Source: Pseudopithomyces maydicus
Taxonomy: Eukaryota; Ascomycota; Dothideomycetes; Pleosporales; Didymosphaeriaceae
Direction of reading: 5' to 3'
DNA: 64,000 nucleotides
Assembly (NCBI GenBank): GCA_026873275.1
Contig: JANTUC010000016.1
Location: 434,001-498,000 of the forward strand
A model generated the notes under the pieces. The model was given only the letters and a program-made list of their open reading frames with translations, searched no databases and was not told the DNA's origin. The position numbers and the translations under genes are program-made. Shown piece by piece: positions 1 through 11,483 of the stretch (position 1 is its first letter; every line of letters begins with the position of its first letter).

Positions 1-453
1 TGTCTCTTGCTGTTCCTTTGTGTCCTTGGTCACAGGCAGGTGGTGGAACGGAATACCGTAAGACTCAGCGAGCTCCTTAAATTCCGGGTGGTTGCTGACG
101 ATAAGGGGCACCTCGATCTTTAATTGCCCGCTCTTGACCCTGAAGAGCAAATCGTTCAAGCAGTGTCCAATCTTGGACACCATAAGCAAGACTTTGGGCT
201 TCTCCTGCACCGCTCGCACTTGGTAGTCCATCTGCATCTCGCTGGCCAGCTTCTTCAATGGCTCCTGCAAGGCGGAAAGATCTGTGGCATGTCCGAAATG
301 CACGCGCATGAAGAACTTCTTGGAGGCAGGGTCGGAGAACTGTTGCAGATCCAGAATGGTGAGGTTCTGCTGTGCGAGGAGGCCCGTCACCGCATACACG
401 ATACCCGCCTTATCGGGGCATGAGAGCGTCAGGAAGTGATCGTCACCAGCCAT
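1..453 (-). CDS. formyltetrahydrofolate deformylase, N-terminal part (cut by window edge)
   Basis: Hydrolyses 10-formyltetrahydrofolate to formate and tetrahydrofolate, balancing the one-carbon folate pool. The start is the ATG at 453-451 and 151 codons are visible before the window ends, so the 3' part lies outside. Residues 1-80 form an ACT-like regulatory domain beginning MAGDDHFLTLSCPDKAGIVY, with the usual CPDKxGIV motif. From about residue 87 the formyltransferase-like domain begins (PKVLLMVSKIGHCLNDLLFR), followed by a strand with IPLIVSNH-type sequence (here VPLIVSNHPEF). ACT plus formyl-transferase N is the PurU architecture. No intron is seen in the visible part. The catalytic residues of the family lie downstream and cannot be checked here. 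Confidence 0.9.
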   Translation of the reverse strand, partial: MAGDDHFLTLSCPDKAGIVYAVTGLLAQQNLTILDLQQFSDPASKKFFMRVHFGHATDLSALQEPLKKLASEMQMDYQVRAVQEKPKVLLMVSKIGHCLNDLLFRVKSGQLKIEVPLIVSNHPEFKELAESYGIPFHHLPVTKDTKEQQET

Positions 454-2059
454 TTTTGCTGATTTTTTCTTGATACTTAATTCCTCTGCGTCGGAAGGTT
501 GCTGTTGTTGTTTCGACGTGGCTGTTTGACTCACGTGGAAAGTGCGGAAAAATTGGGTAGACTGCCGACCTCGGAAAATTTTCTGCTGGGCGGCCGGGCC
601 GGTGACAAATGTAAATGTTCGGCAGTTGGAAGGTCGCAGAAAAGTCCTGGGGGGTGAATTGACGAGATTAAGGCTTTGCCTCAGTAAAGTACGAGACGCG
701 GGTGGCATTTTTCGGTGGTTCTCCGCATACAACGTTTGTGGGTGGAATGGGTGCGGAGATCACTAGCGCCGATGTCGGCCGAGGGTCTAATCGTTTCATC
801 ATGGCGTGTTACTATATTCTGTAATCAACGCAATGGGTTTCTGAATTGGCCAGCAAGACTGGTATGTATTACGTCGCTTGAGATGTTTCTTAGCGAATGA
901 GATTGGAGGAGGATTCCCAGCGCTTCAGAGAGCTCCTTCCGTAATGGGCTTAGTCGCCCCATACGCCAACGTTCTTTCCGACTACTACTACATCTTCTCC
1001 TTCTTAATAGTACTCTGTACGTATCAAGTCTCAGTTACTACACATTTTTGGATTGAAATATCATACACATCTCTAGCATTAGTGATCGCACACAATAATT
1101 GACCCATGGCTACTTCAATGGTTTTCCTTTCAACACAACCAAGAAGGCATGTTCCTTGCTTTCATGTACACTTGAGAGTAGATTTATAGAATATGGTTTA
1201 CTGTTTAGAAATTAGAATTAGACAAATTGTTCCCCTTTTATCTGTGAGGGTTGGTCGCACCTGCAAGGAGACCTTACAATTTCCGACAGCTCAAGATTAC
1301 CATCAGTCTTTTTTTCTAAAAGGCTTGAGGACCCCACGAGATCATACCAATAATAGCCACATGACAAACCAAACACACTAGATTGATCCTAAAGAAGAGT
1401 TCCACCAGGAACAATTGTCATGTGACAGGCGGGTGGCCATGTATAACTATTTCAAGACAAAGCGCGCAAGGCCTTTCGTCTTCTTATGGAATGCATTGTC
1501 CAGACTGGTCTGATCATGAACGTCTCACACTTGTAATAATTGGCCAAACTTCTGTCCATGTGTTTCCTGCCTTGATATATTTATTCCAGAGCAACCTCAC
1601 CCCAAGCTCATCAGCACAATTCATGTTATACTGTATACTAGTACGAGACGTATTCCTCACATCTTCCACGAACTTATTGATATGTCGGCTCCCCGTATGT
1701 TGAAATCTAGCCATGGCATCTTCCAGTTCGCTACCCACTAACTCAGTTTCTCATTGCAATGCCTGGAGATTGAGAGAGACAGTGTAATTGACCCGGAGGC
1801 CGTAGAATGGTCCATCTTGTAGGAAGTGAAAGCGGGTATGTTGCCTCAGGCCTTTTGGGCAGGACACACTAGCTTTGGTGGTCCATCACCCACTTCTACC
1901 CACAACAACACATTTGGAGACCGCAGGAAGCGAACCGCGCACTCTGAAATAACGACCACACTCGCACCCACCCCTCATATATAACTCTTTTACCAAGACG
2001 CTCTAATCAAAGCTGTACAAGCAAGCCTCCAACACTATAATCACAGCTCAGCAGATACG
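454..2059. other. intergenic, no gene seen
   Basis: About 1.6 kb between the divergently oriented deformylase and the 2060 gene. Short open frames are present on both strands, but none has a good start, domain or coding composition. A TATA-like element at 1978-1984 belongs to the downstream gene. Confidence 0.6.
1978..1984 (+). promoter_or_regulatory. TATA-like box upstream of the 2060 gene
   Basis: TATATAA lies 76 bp upstream of the ATG at 2060 and is followed by a pyrimidine-containing leader. Position and sequence fit a core promoter; no transcript data support it here. Confidence 0.4.
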
Positions 2060-3211
2060 ATGGATTCTTCAAGCAACGCGCACGCCTCCTTTAGTTTCGA
2101 GCGATCCATATTCGTAGATCCTACCTGGATGCTGGCCAATACCGATCGGCATATCCGATCCATTGCGCCTTGGGAGGTCAAGATCCACGACGAGCCGATC
2201 ACCTCCGAGACCGAGATTGAAGTCCTGTGCACCTACAGCTGGAGCATCGAAAGCGGCATAGACAACCATATCATCTATGTACCGGGCTTTCCGCGAACGT
2301 GGTCGCCGCCGCAGCTGCCGATACAGATCCCCACCGATTTCTACACATCCGCCGATAGTGATTTTCATTGTTTGTGCGCACAACAGCAATTCGAGCCAGT
2401 TTTCCAGGCTCTTCATACCATGAACCCGAACACAAACTTCTCCAGCATCGACATCATCACCAGTCGGAACAGTCTGAGGTATCTCCTACAATTTGTTTCT
2501 GGCGAAAGAAGCCATGAATTTTGCCTTGGATTGCACATAGTAGGCAAGACATTGATCCTGGGTCGCAAGGAGCCGCCCGTCAAGCGCAAACACAGCGGGT
2601 TCGGTTACTCATTCGAGGAGAAGTTTACAACTGCCACGGAGAAGATGGCAGACACTCACTACCGGGCGATACGATACAGGTTTGGCAGCCTCAACATGGT
2701 AGTCCGCCACGAGACCGACGCATTCTGCGAGTCATCGAGTACCGGGTTCAAGGAACTCTTCCGCGGCAACAACACGCCCGGCAATCCTCAAGCGCCGATA
2801 CAAGTCCCAATCCGACACGAAACGGCTACGGCCGTGTACCCACGAGGCTTCTACACACCGCAACAACAAGTCGCCGAGCTCAAGACCTCGGTAAGAGACG
2901 AAACCGTTCGGCAATGCTGGTTTGGGCGGACCCCAAATCTCTGTGTGGCCAGTCAGGAAAAAGGACTGGTGACCAAAGCGGAGATGAAAGACGTGTGGGG
3001 GGAGTGTGCGCAGTGGGAGAAGACTCAGCAGATGAATCTTCGGCGGCTAGCTGGGCTCCTAGAGCAGATAAAGGGGGCAGTAGAAGGCTTAGAAAATGGC
3101 CGCGGAATACTCATGAGGAAGGAGAGGGAGGCCCCACTGCAGATATTCGGGGGAAAGTCTGGGATGGGTGATGCGCTGCCGCTTGAGGTGGTGAGTCAGT
3201 TCTGGCAGTGA
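2060..3211 (+). CDS. fungal hypothetical protein of the family often labelled geranylgeranyl pyrophosphate synthetase
   Basis: Single-exon gene of 383 residues starting MDSSSNAHASFSFERSIFV. Function is unknown. The middle of the protein (about residues 130-215) has the pattern SRNSLRYLLQFVSG, then a hydrophobic core, an RKE segment, GFGYSFEEKFT, and a region reading YRFGSLNMVVRHETDA. I recall this series from a fungal family whose database names include geranylgeranyl pyrophosphate synthetase. There is no DDxxD isoprenoid-synthase motif and no prenyltransferase architecture, so that label is very probably wrong. The general plan (arginine-rich strand, conserved acidic/aromatic positions) resembles proteins compared with RAI1-like decapping nucleases, but I cannot show catalytic residues. 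No signal peptide or membrane segment. Family placement rests on recall, not on a search. Confidence 0.75.
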   Translation: MDSSSNAHASFSFERSIFVDPTWMLANTDRHIRSIAPWEVKIHDEPITSETEIEVLCTYSWSIESGIDNHIIYVPGFPRTWSPPQLPIQIPTDFYTSADSDFHCLCAQQQFEPVFQALHTMNPNTNFSSIDIITSRNSLRYLLQFVSGERSHEFCLGLHIVGKTLILGRKEPPVKRKHSGFGYSFEEKFTTATEKMADTHYRAIRYRFGSLNMVVRHETDAFCESSSTGFKELFRGNNTPGNPQAPIQVPIRHETATAVYPRGFYTPQQQVAELKTSVRDETVRQCWFGRTPNLCVASQEKGLVTKAEMKDVWGECAQWEKTQQMNLRRLAGLLEQIKGAVEGLENGRGILMRKEREAPLQIFGGKSGMGDALPLEVVSQFWQ

Positions 3212-3949
3212 GATCGGGGTGATGGAAGGGCGCTGTAAGGATAGCCGACCTGGGTCTGGGATGGTAGCATGAGACTTGGAGTAATAGTATTGCTTTCGCT
3301 GAGGTGACACTGGTGTTATATGTGATCTGGTCAAAACTTTGTCGCAGCAATGCATGTAGATTCTGTCTGCCATGGAAAACTGCAAAAACATAGAATCAAA
3401 TATCCATCGCCATGTTGGAATATGTACATTGAACTGATCGGAAGTAATTGATCACAAAAGAATCACTCTCGAGACGGCATTTATAGTTCGGGATGATCCC
3501 AAAAACCAAGCGGCTGATGTCTGAGATCGTGCAGAGGTGGGTTCATACAAGCTTCTCAGCAGTCCTAAATGATCCATCGTGGGTCCAAGATCTACTGTAA
3601 GCGCTGAAATGTAGCGGGAAGCATCGGATGGCGTTGAAATTAGGTTCTGAGAGGTGGCACTTTACAGTGACATAGCGTGTTGGCGCTCAGGTGGTCTCCG
3701 GCGTGTAAGCTCTGCATCTTATGTGATAACACACAGTCAGCGCTTGCTTCTAGGTTGATACTGATCACGTGCTCACCACACCCATAGGTTGGTACTCCAC
3801 GTTTGAGATAGGGTCCCTGTGGGGGCGGGCCCAGAGAACTGGAATGTTGCGTGTTGGGGTTGCCTGAAACGGATCTGGCGCAATGCGCATGGCATCCATG
3901 CCTTAATTTTCATATTGCTGCACAACTGGGTTCATCCTTGAATCTCCGC
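3212..3949. other. intergenic between convergent genes
   Basis: About 740 bp between the stop of the 2060 gene and the stop of the minus-strand membrane protein. It serves as 3' flank of both; no gene, repeat or RNA seen. Confidence 0.6.
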
Positions 3950-6338
3950 TCAATCTACCTTCTCTTTTGCAACTCCACCATGTTTTCGGGCAGGAAGCCC
4001 GGCGTACGGCTGTCCTCTTCGAATCATTGATAGTTCCGAAGGAACACCGAAAGCACAGTGCCCGATACCTGGGAGTGCTTCTATACCAATATAATCCTCG
4101 GTGTGGTCGTTCAGTACACCAAATTGAAGACGCGTGTGCATGAGCTCCAGTGGGAAGGGGTCGTTGCCCAAACATGCGCCGCGGCTGATGTCGTCCAATG
4201 TTGTATTCCGCGTAGTCACCATGATCCTGGAAAAGCCCACCGAAAAGGTCGTACCGTCCTTCATAATGTTCCAAGCGCCTATCAACAAAATTATGAGCGT
4301 GGTCAAAACTACCGGAGCGTAGCATGCCCAAAACCTTCCCGGATTGTAGATAAAAGACGACTGGAATCTGGTACGGTTTACAAGTACTCGTTCTTTGTCC
4401 ACAACGAGCATCTGGGGTGCGGAGAATAGCGAAAGCATGATATCGGTATAGAAGTCTTGGAGCTGGTCCGGTAAATCCTTCATAGGCAAGCTCGTATCAT
4501 TACTGACGAGTCTTGTCTGTGAAATCTCGCTCGCCGTTCGAGCATATGAAGGTCCAGGTACGGGAGGGTCCATCTCAATGGTTCCTATCAGGAACTTGCG
4601 CAACGACTGGCCTATCGAATGGTATGCCGCAATTTTCTTGTAGCGTTGAGTATCATGGGGACCGATGTAGTTTTGGGGAGGGATGGGATTCTTCCAATCT
4701 GGTGAGCCATCCTCGTTCCTTGAAAACGTCGTGTTCACGATGGGAGCAAGGAATTCGTGGTCGACATCTGTTTTATAAAACGGCTCAGTGTAGTTCCATT
4801 TTACTGTGTACTTGGTCTCATAATGGGTGCAACGAAAGATGTGCTGGTCGAACCGATGCTTCCAGTTTTTCCTGAACGGCGCATCTTCCGGGAGCAGCTC
4901 GGTAGAATTGACGGAATAGCCGATCCAGATGATTGGCTCACTTTTGAAGACTCCAAGGTTGTTCAAATCGATTTCGGGACCGGGCAAGCCACCTTGAGCA
5001 ATGATTCTCGGGTCTTGTGGTTTTGCGTACTCTCCTATTGAGACGTTTGCGAAGTAAATGTTTTTACCTTCTGGTACCAGTATGCTTGTGTTGAATGGTG
5101 CGCCGAGCTCTTCTAGTTTGGCGTTATCGGCTGCACTTGTTGCGACCTCTTCACACTTGTATCCAGGCCCGAGGAAGGTGGTCGAGTAGGTGCAATTATA
5201 GCTGCCGCCACAGGATGCTTGGCGCGCATCCGCTCGATTTGTAAACGAATTAGCAAGACTAAAGCCGTTCATTAGGGTGACGCGGTTAATGTCTGTTGAT
5301 GGTTGGTCGTAATAATCGAAAAACCCTGGTTGTACACCTTGTGTATCCGTTGTATTGTAGAACATCAGCGACTTCAGCGTGGTCCCGTCTTTCATTTTCG
5401 CGGGCTTACGCCAGTCACTGAAAGACTCGGCAGAGAAGTTCAGAGTCGGCACTAGGAGCTGCGCGTTGTCAACTTCAAAATACCAACCGAAGGTGAGAGC
5501 GCCAGGTGAGAAGATGATGGTGGCAACGGGAATTAGCCAAATAACAAAGGCCATGGTAGTCGCCAAGGGAGCAAGGCTGATGGCCTCCCAATTGAAAAAG
5601 AGGCTGGGATCCTCGGTCGCTAGGAAGAGCTGGTCGATTGATAGCACGGTGAGTGCCTGTTTGCGAAAGGTTGTCCAGATGCGCTGTCGGTAAACAAGGA
5701 TACATGTCATGCCAAACGCGACTTTTGAGAAATAGGCAAGCGCGCGTCCGTAGAGCACCCACTTGACCTTTTTATCCTCGCTTTCTTCTGTCCTGTGGTG
5801 GAGAGACTTGTACAGTAAATGCTGCCCAAAAGCCAAAGCAATCCCAGTGACAAACGAGACAACCATCATGACAGGCCTGTTGATGTGGGCGTTAGCTTCG
5901 ATATCGCAATATGGAGATGGCCAGCCTCCATAACACCAGCTGTGGACAGCAGTGATCTTACCTTCGCCAATGGATGGTCCATCGCGCTGCCTGAGTTGCC
6001 CGATGCTCGATCAGTTGTTGCGTCATCGGGTCAGTCCTCGCGCGTGACATTGAACTCGTCATTGTTCCAGCTCTTTTGAGAGGCGGTCGTGGCGAGAGAG
6101 GAGAATATAGACCGCTTTTGACCCGGTAGACGCTATCTGGCGAGGCTGGCGATTTCATCTCTCTCATCTGGATCCCCAATCCATTATTTGCAGCATCTTG
6201 GAATTTTGCGCGTTTCTCTGACTTTGAAGCGAAAGACTCGTTGGACGATGATGGAGTATCGCGGGGTATATCGTTCTGTTGGCCTTGGTCGGGCGAGACC
6301 GAAGGCGGCGCCATTGGCGGCGAATACTGAGTCGCCAT
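3950..6338 (-). CDS. multi-span fungal integral membrane protein (formylmethionine deformylase-like by name only)
   Basis: Two exons: 6338-5962 and 5876-3950, with an 85-bp intron (5961-5877) whose splice restores WRRPVMMVVSF. About 767 residues. Residues 1-115 are a polar, disordered cytosolic tail ending in the conserved WTIHW signature just before the first membrane helix (VVSFVTGIALAFGQHLL). Further helices follow at LAYFSKVAFGMTCILV, and at a segment with LATTMAFVIWLIPVATIIF. A long extracellular domain with many N-x-S/T sites and cysteines (CGGSYNCTYS) follows, then a last helix (PVVLTTLIILLIGAWNIM) and a short cytosolic tail. This is the layout of a Pezizomycotina family often labelled formylmethionine deformylase-like, although no deformylase motif exists. 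Role unknown; the glycosylated loop suggests a cell-surface or vacuolar location (inference). Confidence 0.88.
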
Positions 6339-7529
6339 GATCTAGTGGCACTATGCGATTAATTGAGGACGGCCACCAAGTCTAGCATTGTTGACGGGTA
6401 TGGCTCCGCAGATCAGCGAACGGGGTGATCGGGCATATAAGTGGGCCAATGCGGGATGGTGGCTGCGGAAATGACGAGGAGTCGGTGTGGCAGTGTGAGT
6501 TTCGATGCGCGTTCGTTCTGCTAGGCTGGAGCTGAAATGCAGCCACAAAAGTGCTAAAGAAGTCAGCCCTGGGCAGCTGAACTACTTTATGTGGTAGGCT
6601 ATCGAGCACAGCGCGGTGGGGACGCCCCCCGCACCACAGTCTCCAGACCATGGTGATGCAAACAACTGCTATAGATGGGTTGGTGAAGGAAGACAAGTGG
6701 ATGAGCAATCCCTGCGGTGCGCCACAACTCCAGGATTCAGATTCTCGTGTAACGGAGTTCTAAAGTATCGCGCTTGCCGAGATCGGGTTTAAATATTACC
6801 CCAAAAGACCAACTCCGTATGCAGTCTCATACCGGAGAATTCTTTGTGGCTGTAGCGAACCAACCGATAATCTTCATTCTCAATGGTGCTAGCACCCGTG
6901 TTACAGCTTGATATATGGCAATACAACACCCCGCCCCCTCGCTCCAGCATAGGACCTCGTCGACCTACAAGACACATGTGCATTGGTGTATCAAAGCCCA
7001 GTTCAACGCATACCTAGGTAGGCAGCTATGTCTAACATTGTTGCACCACATCTCTGAGTGTCCCACGTAGTAGCTTCCCGCTTGCTGCATCATTTGGGCT
7101 GCAACCGTGTCGTACCTGGGCGTACTGCATAAGCCAGTGTGTTTCACACAGCTGTGCACTGCAGACAAGGGGATAGCAAGTTGTCAGATAACCGTTTCCA
7201 CGATTGCCGTTACGGTGGGGTCGACGTGGCACAGTCTCGCGACCGGGAATCCTTCCTCGTGTCCGTTCGTCAAGTGAGGAACATGGTCGCCGACTGGAGT
7301 TCAAGGTGCTCCGGCCATGTCGCGGTCTATGCCCCTTATATGCACCTGCCACGTTGATATGGATTCAACAAACGATCGCGCACGGTTATCGTTTACTTTT
7401 CATAGACTGACTGGTTCGTAAACTCCGAGCCTATGAAAGCGCATGTTTTTATTCAAGTCTGTCAAACTCTGCGCAATACATGTTCCCCTGGAGCTTCCCA
7501 TCATTTTTGTTGTTTTTTGCGAGTTCCAG
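6339..7529. other. intergenic, no gene seen
   Basis: About 1.2 kb upstream of the membrane-protein gene and downstream of the first HET gene. Open frames here are short and lack ATG starts with a good context. Nothing recognisable. Confidence 0.6.
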
Positions 7530-9727
7530 TCAAACGAGAGTGATTGTGGGGAATTCTTTCTTGTCTTCCTTTTCCGGTTCTCGTCCGAGTTTATCCTTAG
7601 TCGCCAGCATGAAGCCCAGCCGCTGATAGGTCTCTGCCCCATCCACTTTCCTTATAACCAAGGCATGATAACATCCTTCATCCTCTGCTGCATCCTTGTC
7701 CCAAGGCTGGCTTTTGAACATGACCAAGGCAAAGAGATCCACACCTTCCAGGCTCTTAACAATCCTCTTAGCTTCTTGTGGGGCATCGTCGTCGGTAAAA
7801 GCGAAGTCGAACCGTGAATAGGTACCTTCTTGATCGCCATGCTCAGTGCGCATCTTGACGTTATTGTCATATTTAAAATGCTCTGGTGCTTCCGGATCCC
7901 AATTTTCCATCATGATAGTTAGCCGCTCCATAGGCGCGCGAAGCTTTATGTATCCGTCCGTGACCTCGCCATATGGATTTTTGCCCTTTAACGTGACTTT
8001 GGCGTCCAGGATCTCAGCAATCTCGGTAAAGTCGACAATCTGACCAGATGCTGGGATTCCATTGCCTGACGCCCACGACCATGAAGGAGCGCGATAGTCT
8101 TGGACTCTCCGGAAGCTGAGGCTTTGCCACATCAAACCCTCAACAAGCTGGCTCCTCCATAGCCCAGCAAGGTATTCATCATTAATCTTTTCAGCATAAA
8201 GACTTGCAATGCCGGAAATTGCTGGTAACTTGTCTGTCGCACGCGTCAATTTCCTTGGGCCGTACAGCCAAAGCATATTGTACCACCCTCGCAACAATCT
8301 ACGTTTCGGTCGTTGATTGACAACCAGGCCTTTCAACCAGGGATCTCGCCTTTCAAATTCTTCAGACTCTAGGCTTTTGTGTGCGCAATCATGTCGCATG
8401 TCAAGATAGAGTCCATCTTCTCCTCTCAGTCCCTCGTTACATTCGCTAAAGATGTTCAGTTGAGTTCTGGTCAATCAACATTTGAATTTACTTACAAATA
8501 CATCTGATCAGAGCCATATATCAGGACACGATGGGAAAGAACCCTTTCTTGAAGACTCCAAGCGCGCTTGGAAAGAGGCTCATCGGGTAAATTAATGTAG
8601 TCACGCTTCACGTGCTCTGCATGGAGAGGCAGATTAAACGCAAGGGCTTTTCCGTGCAAATCGTTTCGAGTATAGTCCAGCTCTGTAAACGCTCGGTCGA
8701 TGCGTGGACCAAGAAAACCCTCAGAGCTGTCTTTCGCTCGAGTTGCAGCGACGGTAAGATATGCGTTGGAGTATATTGAAAGCATCTTTGCTGATTCTCT
8801 TTCCCAGTCAGCGAGTTCGTCTTGACATATGCATAGCGAGTCAACCCAAAGATAGCGCAATCCAAGCTCGCGCGTGAGCTTCACGACGTCTTGGTACGTT
8901 GTTGGCATGTCACTAACGGTGATTCCGGCTTTTCTTGCTTCCATAGTAGCACGTGTTGTGGTGAACTCCTGTGAGTTCCCCCAACAGTAGCTCAGACTGA
9001 CGTAATTCCCAATGGTACCCTCAGGAACTGGCTCCCAGAGACGGACCTTATAATCTTCAGATGTACCAACATCAATGATGCGGGATGGCAATATAGTTTG
9101 CGGTGGTTTGCAAGTAGGATGTTCGTCGCATTCGTTCAGCCACTTGCGGCTTCTCCCGAATGCTTTTGAGGAATCAGCACGATCCTCCACGGGCCGGCCT
9201 TTGATTACTTCCTCCAGAGGATCACCTGCAAAATCAGCATGCTAGGGCTCAGATTGAGTTTAAGGAAGAAGAGATGACTTACCGTCCCTCACGCAGAGCC
9301 CTAGTGCCGCTATTATCCATGCTTCCTCCACATTCCTTTTCTCTCTTCTCTTGGTTCGTTCACCATCTCCGTCAACGAAACTCATAACCCAACACCCATC
9401 GCCACCCTCCCTCCTCTTAACCACAAAAAGCTGGAATGTTGGCCATTCATACTGGATGGCTTCTTTAGCTTCCCATTTGGGTTTCAATTCTTCTAGCTGT
9501 TTCTGCACATTGTTGGCGGAAGAACAGATGAGACTGCAAAGACCGCAAGACAAGGCCGACTGTCTCAACGCATCCAAGGATTGGTGATGTTCATACCCGC
9601 GCACACCTGGTGGCCATCTTAAAAGAGGTTGGATATACTTGTGCCCAGTCAGATTGCCAGAAAGATCCGGCGGTACCGTAGGCAATTCATCCCAAGGGAT
9701 GTTAGAGCATAAGTCGCAAAAAGGCAT
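7530..9727 (-). CDS. HET-domain protein (heterokaryon incompatibility type)
   Basis: Three exons: 9727-9283, 9225-8496 and 8445-7530, separated by introns of 57 and 50 bp; 696 residues. The N-terminus has a CxxC start (MPFCDLCSNIPWDELP) and a second CGLC motif typical of HET proteins. The HET domain (about residues 195-340) shows the three family blocks: YVSLSYCWG, GLRYLWVDSLCICQD with DWERESAKM, and later LSKRAWSLQERVLS. The splice into exon 3 restores QMYFECNEG, matching the family's QxxWEC-type motif. The C-terminal half carries the familiar DKLPAISGIA, YLAGLW and YRAPSWSWAS motifs. HET proteins trigger cell death on contact between genetically different hyphae; this specific gene's partner is unknown. 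A second HET gene lies 1.8 kb further on the same strand. Confidence 0.93.
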
Positions 9728-10451
9728 CTCAAAAGCTGTCTATGTCCGGACGCTTTGATGGATTCTTATCTCGAGAATGCAGGCTCCAGAACGAGTATTC
9801 TACAGGCAGGCAGGTTAAATCGCATTTAATGATTGCAGTCAGGTCTCGAACAGTGTATTGTACAGAAGATGGCTGCGATGGTCAAGGTCGCAGATTGTGA
9901 CAAAAGGTCACAGGTTTTGTCGTAGGCTTGATGTCGCCACAAGGCTCGGAAAAATGGACGATGATCACATGGGCAGGCAGCAGCCCTGGAGTGCTGGGGG
10001 CGGGAGCTGAAGTAGCCGATACGACCCCCATGTTCGTATGCGCCGTGGGGTGGAGCTAAACCAAACTAAGCGATTGGTGCGGGGCGCAGACTAGGAGCTA
10101 AATAAAGTCTCACTTGCTTCGCGGCATAGGATCTTTGCAATATTGTTCGTTAATCCATGCCTAAATTATATCTAGGAATTCAGCCTCGTTAGCCTTGGTG
10201 AGACTTTTCTGGTCCATATCGAGCAGCTGAATATAGCGCTGACCGCTCTTCCAGCCGCTATGTAGTCCAGTGGATTTCAGCTGGTATGTAGGTCGTTGTT
10301 TGGAGCCACTGTTGTAATATGTAATGAGCGGCAGCGATAACAAGAACATATCGAAAAGGCTGAACGGTTAATGACGATATCTATGCAACAAAGCAAGCAT
10401 GATAGAGATACCATAATAATTCCTAAATCGTGGCATTTTGGACAGCATGCC
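9728..10451. other. intergenic, no gene seen
   Basis: About 720 bp between the first HET gene's start and the acetyltransferase stop. It must hold the HET promoter; nothing specific recognised. Confidence 0.6.
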
Positions 10452-11090
10452 TCATAGCCCATATTCTGTCGGATCTTTCTTCAACCCCCTCGTCCATACC
10501 AGCATCTTTGCACTACTATACTGGGAGACGTTTCCAGGATTTTTCAAGGCAGCAATATCTCTTTCACCGAGAAGCTTGAACCCAGTCCGTTCCAACACCT
10601 TTATCGAAGCAAAATTGTCGTCATCACAATACCCCAGTATCTCTGTCACACCTTTCTCTTTCTCATACCACTTTGTCAATCCCTCGGTTGCCTCTGTGGC
10701 ATATCCCTTACCCCTAGTCGACGGCAGCAAGTTGAACCCGATGTCGGGCAAAGGTGGTGTATCTGCCCCACGAAGATTGAGCGCAACTAGACCGACAGGC
10801 GTTGACTTCTGCACACGCTCTGCTATGTCTTCATTGGGGTCTGAAGCGGATGGTAAGACCGAGACAAGATATCTGCCAAATCCCGTTGTTTCAATTTGCT
10901 CTTCACGAGTTTCCATCGTGGCGATCGCGGCTGCACGATCGGGGATGGTGTATTTTACGTTGCCATTTTCATCCGTTGTCTTATAGTCCTTATACAACTC
11001 CAGCGTAAATGCGATATGTGATTCTCTCCGGGGGTTGAAGTAGGTTATTGCGAGTCGAGGGGTCGTGATATAGAAACTGTGGTCCAGCAT
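10452..11090 (-). CDS. GNAT-family N-acetyltransferase
   Basis: Single exon, 212 residues. I start at the ATG 11090-11088 (MLDHSFYITTPRLAITYF); the frame is open further upstream, but only with non-ATG codons. The sequence follows the Acetyltransf_3 (RimJ/RimL-like) pattern: a beta strand with TPRLxIxYF at the N-terminus, VGLVALNLRG in the middle, then the acetyl-CoA binding strand-loop-helix IGFNLLPSTRGKGYATEA, with R/Q-x-x-G-x-G/A present as RGKGYA, and the C-terminal DNFASIKVLERTGFKLLGER. It transfers an acetyl group from acetyl-CoA to an amine; the substrate cannot be told. Cytosolic by composition. It sits between two HET genes on the same strand, which may be chance. Confidence 0.9.
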   Translation of the reverse strand: MLDHSFYITTPRLAITYFNPRRESHIAFTLELYKDYKTTDENGNVKYTIPDRAAAIATMETREEQIETTGFGRYLVSVLPSASDPNEDIAERVQKSTPVGLVALNLRGADTPPLPDIGFNLLPSTRGKGYATEATEGLTKWYEKEKGVTEILGYCDDDNFASIKVLERTGFKLLGERDIAALKNPGNVSQYSSAKMLVWTRGLKKDPTEYGL

Positions 11091-11483
11091 GATTGAGAAC
11101 CTAGTTGTGGGAATTGTGGAAATCAGTGTAATTCCAACTGACAAGGTCCGTGACTCGCTTTTTCAATCGTGCACTGGAATCCTGCGACATGGATATCTTA
11201 GTCACCTTATTCCAATTTGGTCCACAAACAGAGACTTGGAAGGGGCCACTGACCCACTGCATGCAACCCACCTTCCTATTTGGGTAGTACGATTATTCCG
11301 GTAGTCACTCCGGTCCTGGTCAAAATCAAAGCCGAAATCGCAACTATACCGATATTCGAAATCATGATGGGTTTGAAATCCTGGCGTTGAAGCTTGAGCC
11401 GCAGATAGAAATTTAACCAGATGTCTGATAAAATACTGTGCCATAGACCTAACATAAATAGATTATCATGGAGCTCACGAATT
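11091..11483. other. short intergenic region
   Basis: 393 bp between the acetyltransferase start and the stop of the second HET gene. No gene seen. Confidence 0.6.
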
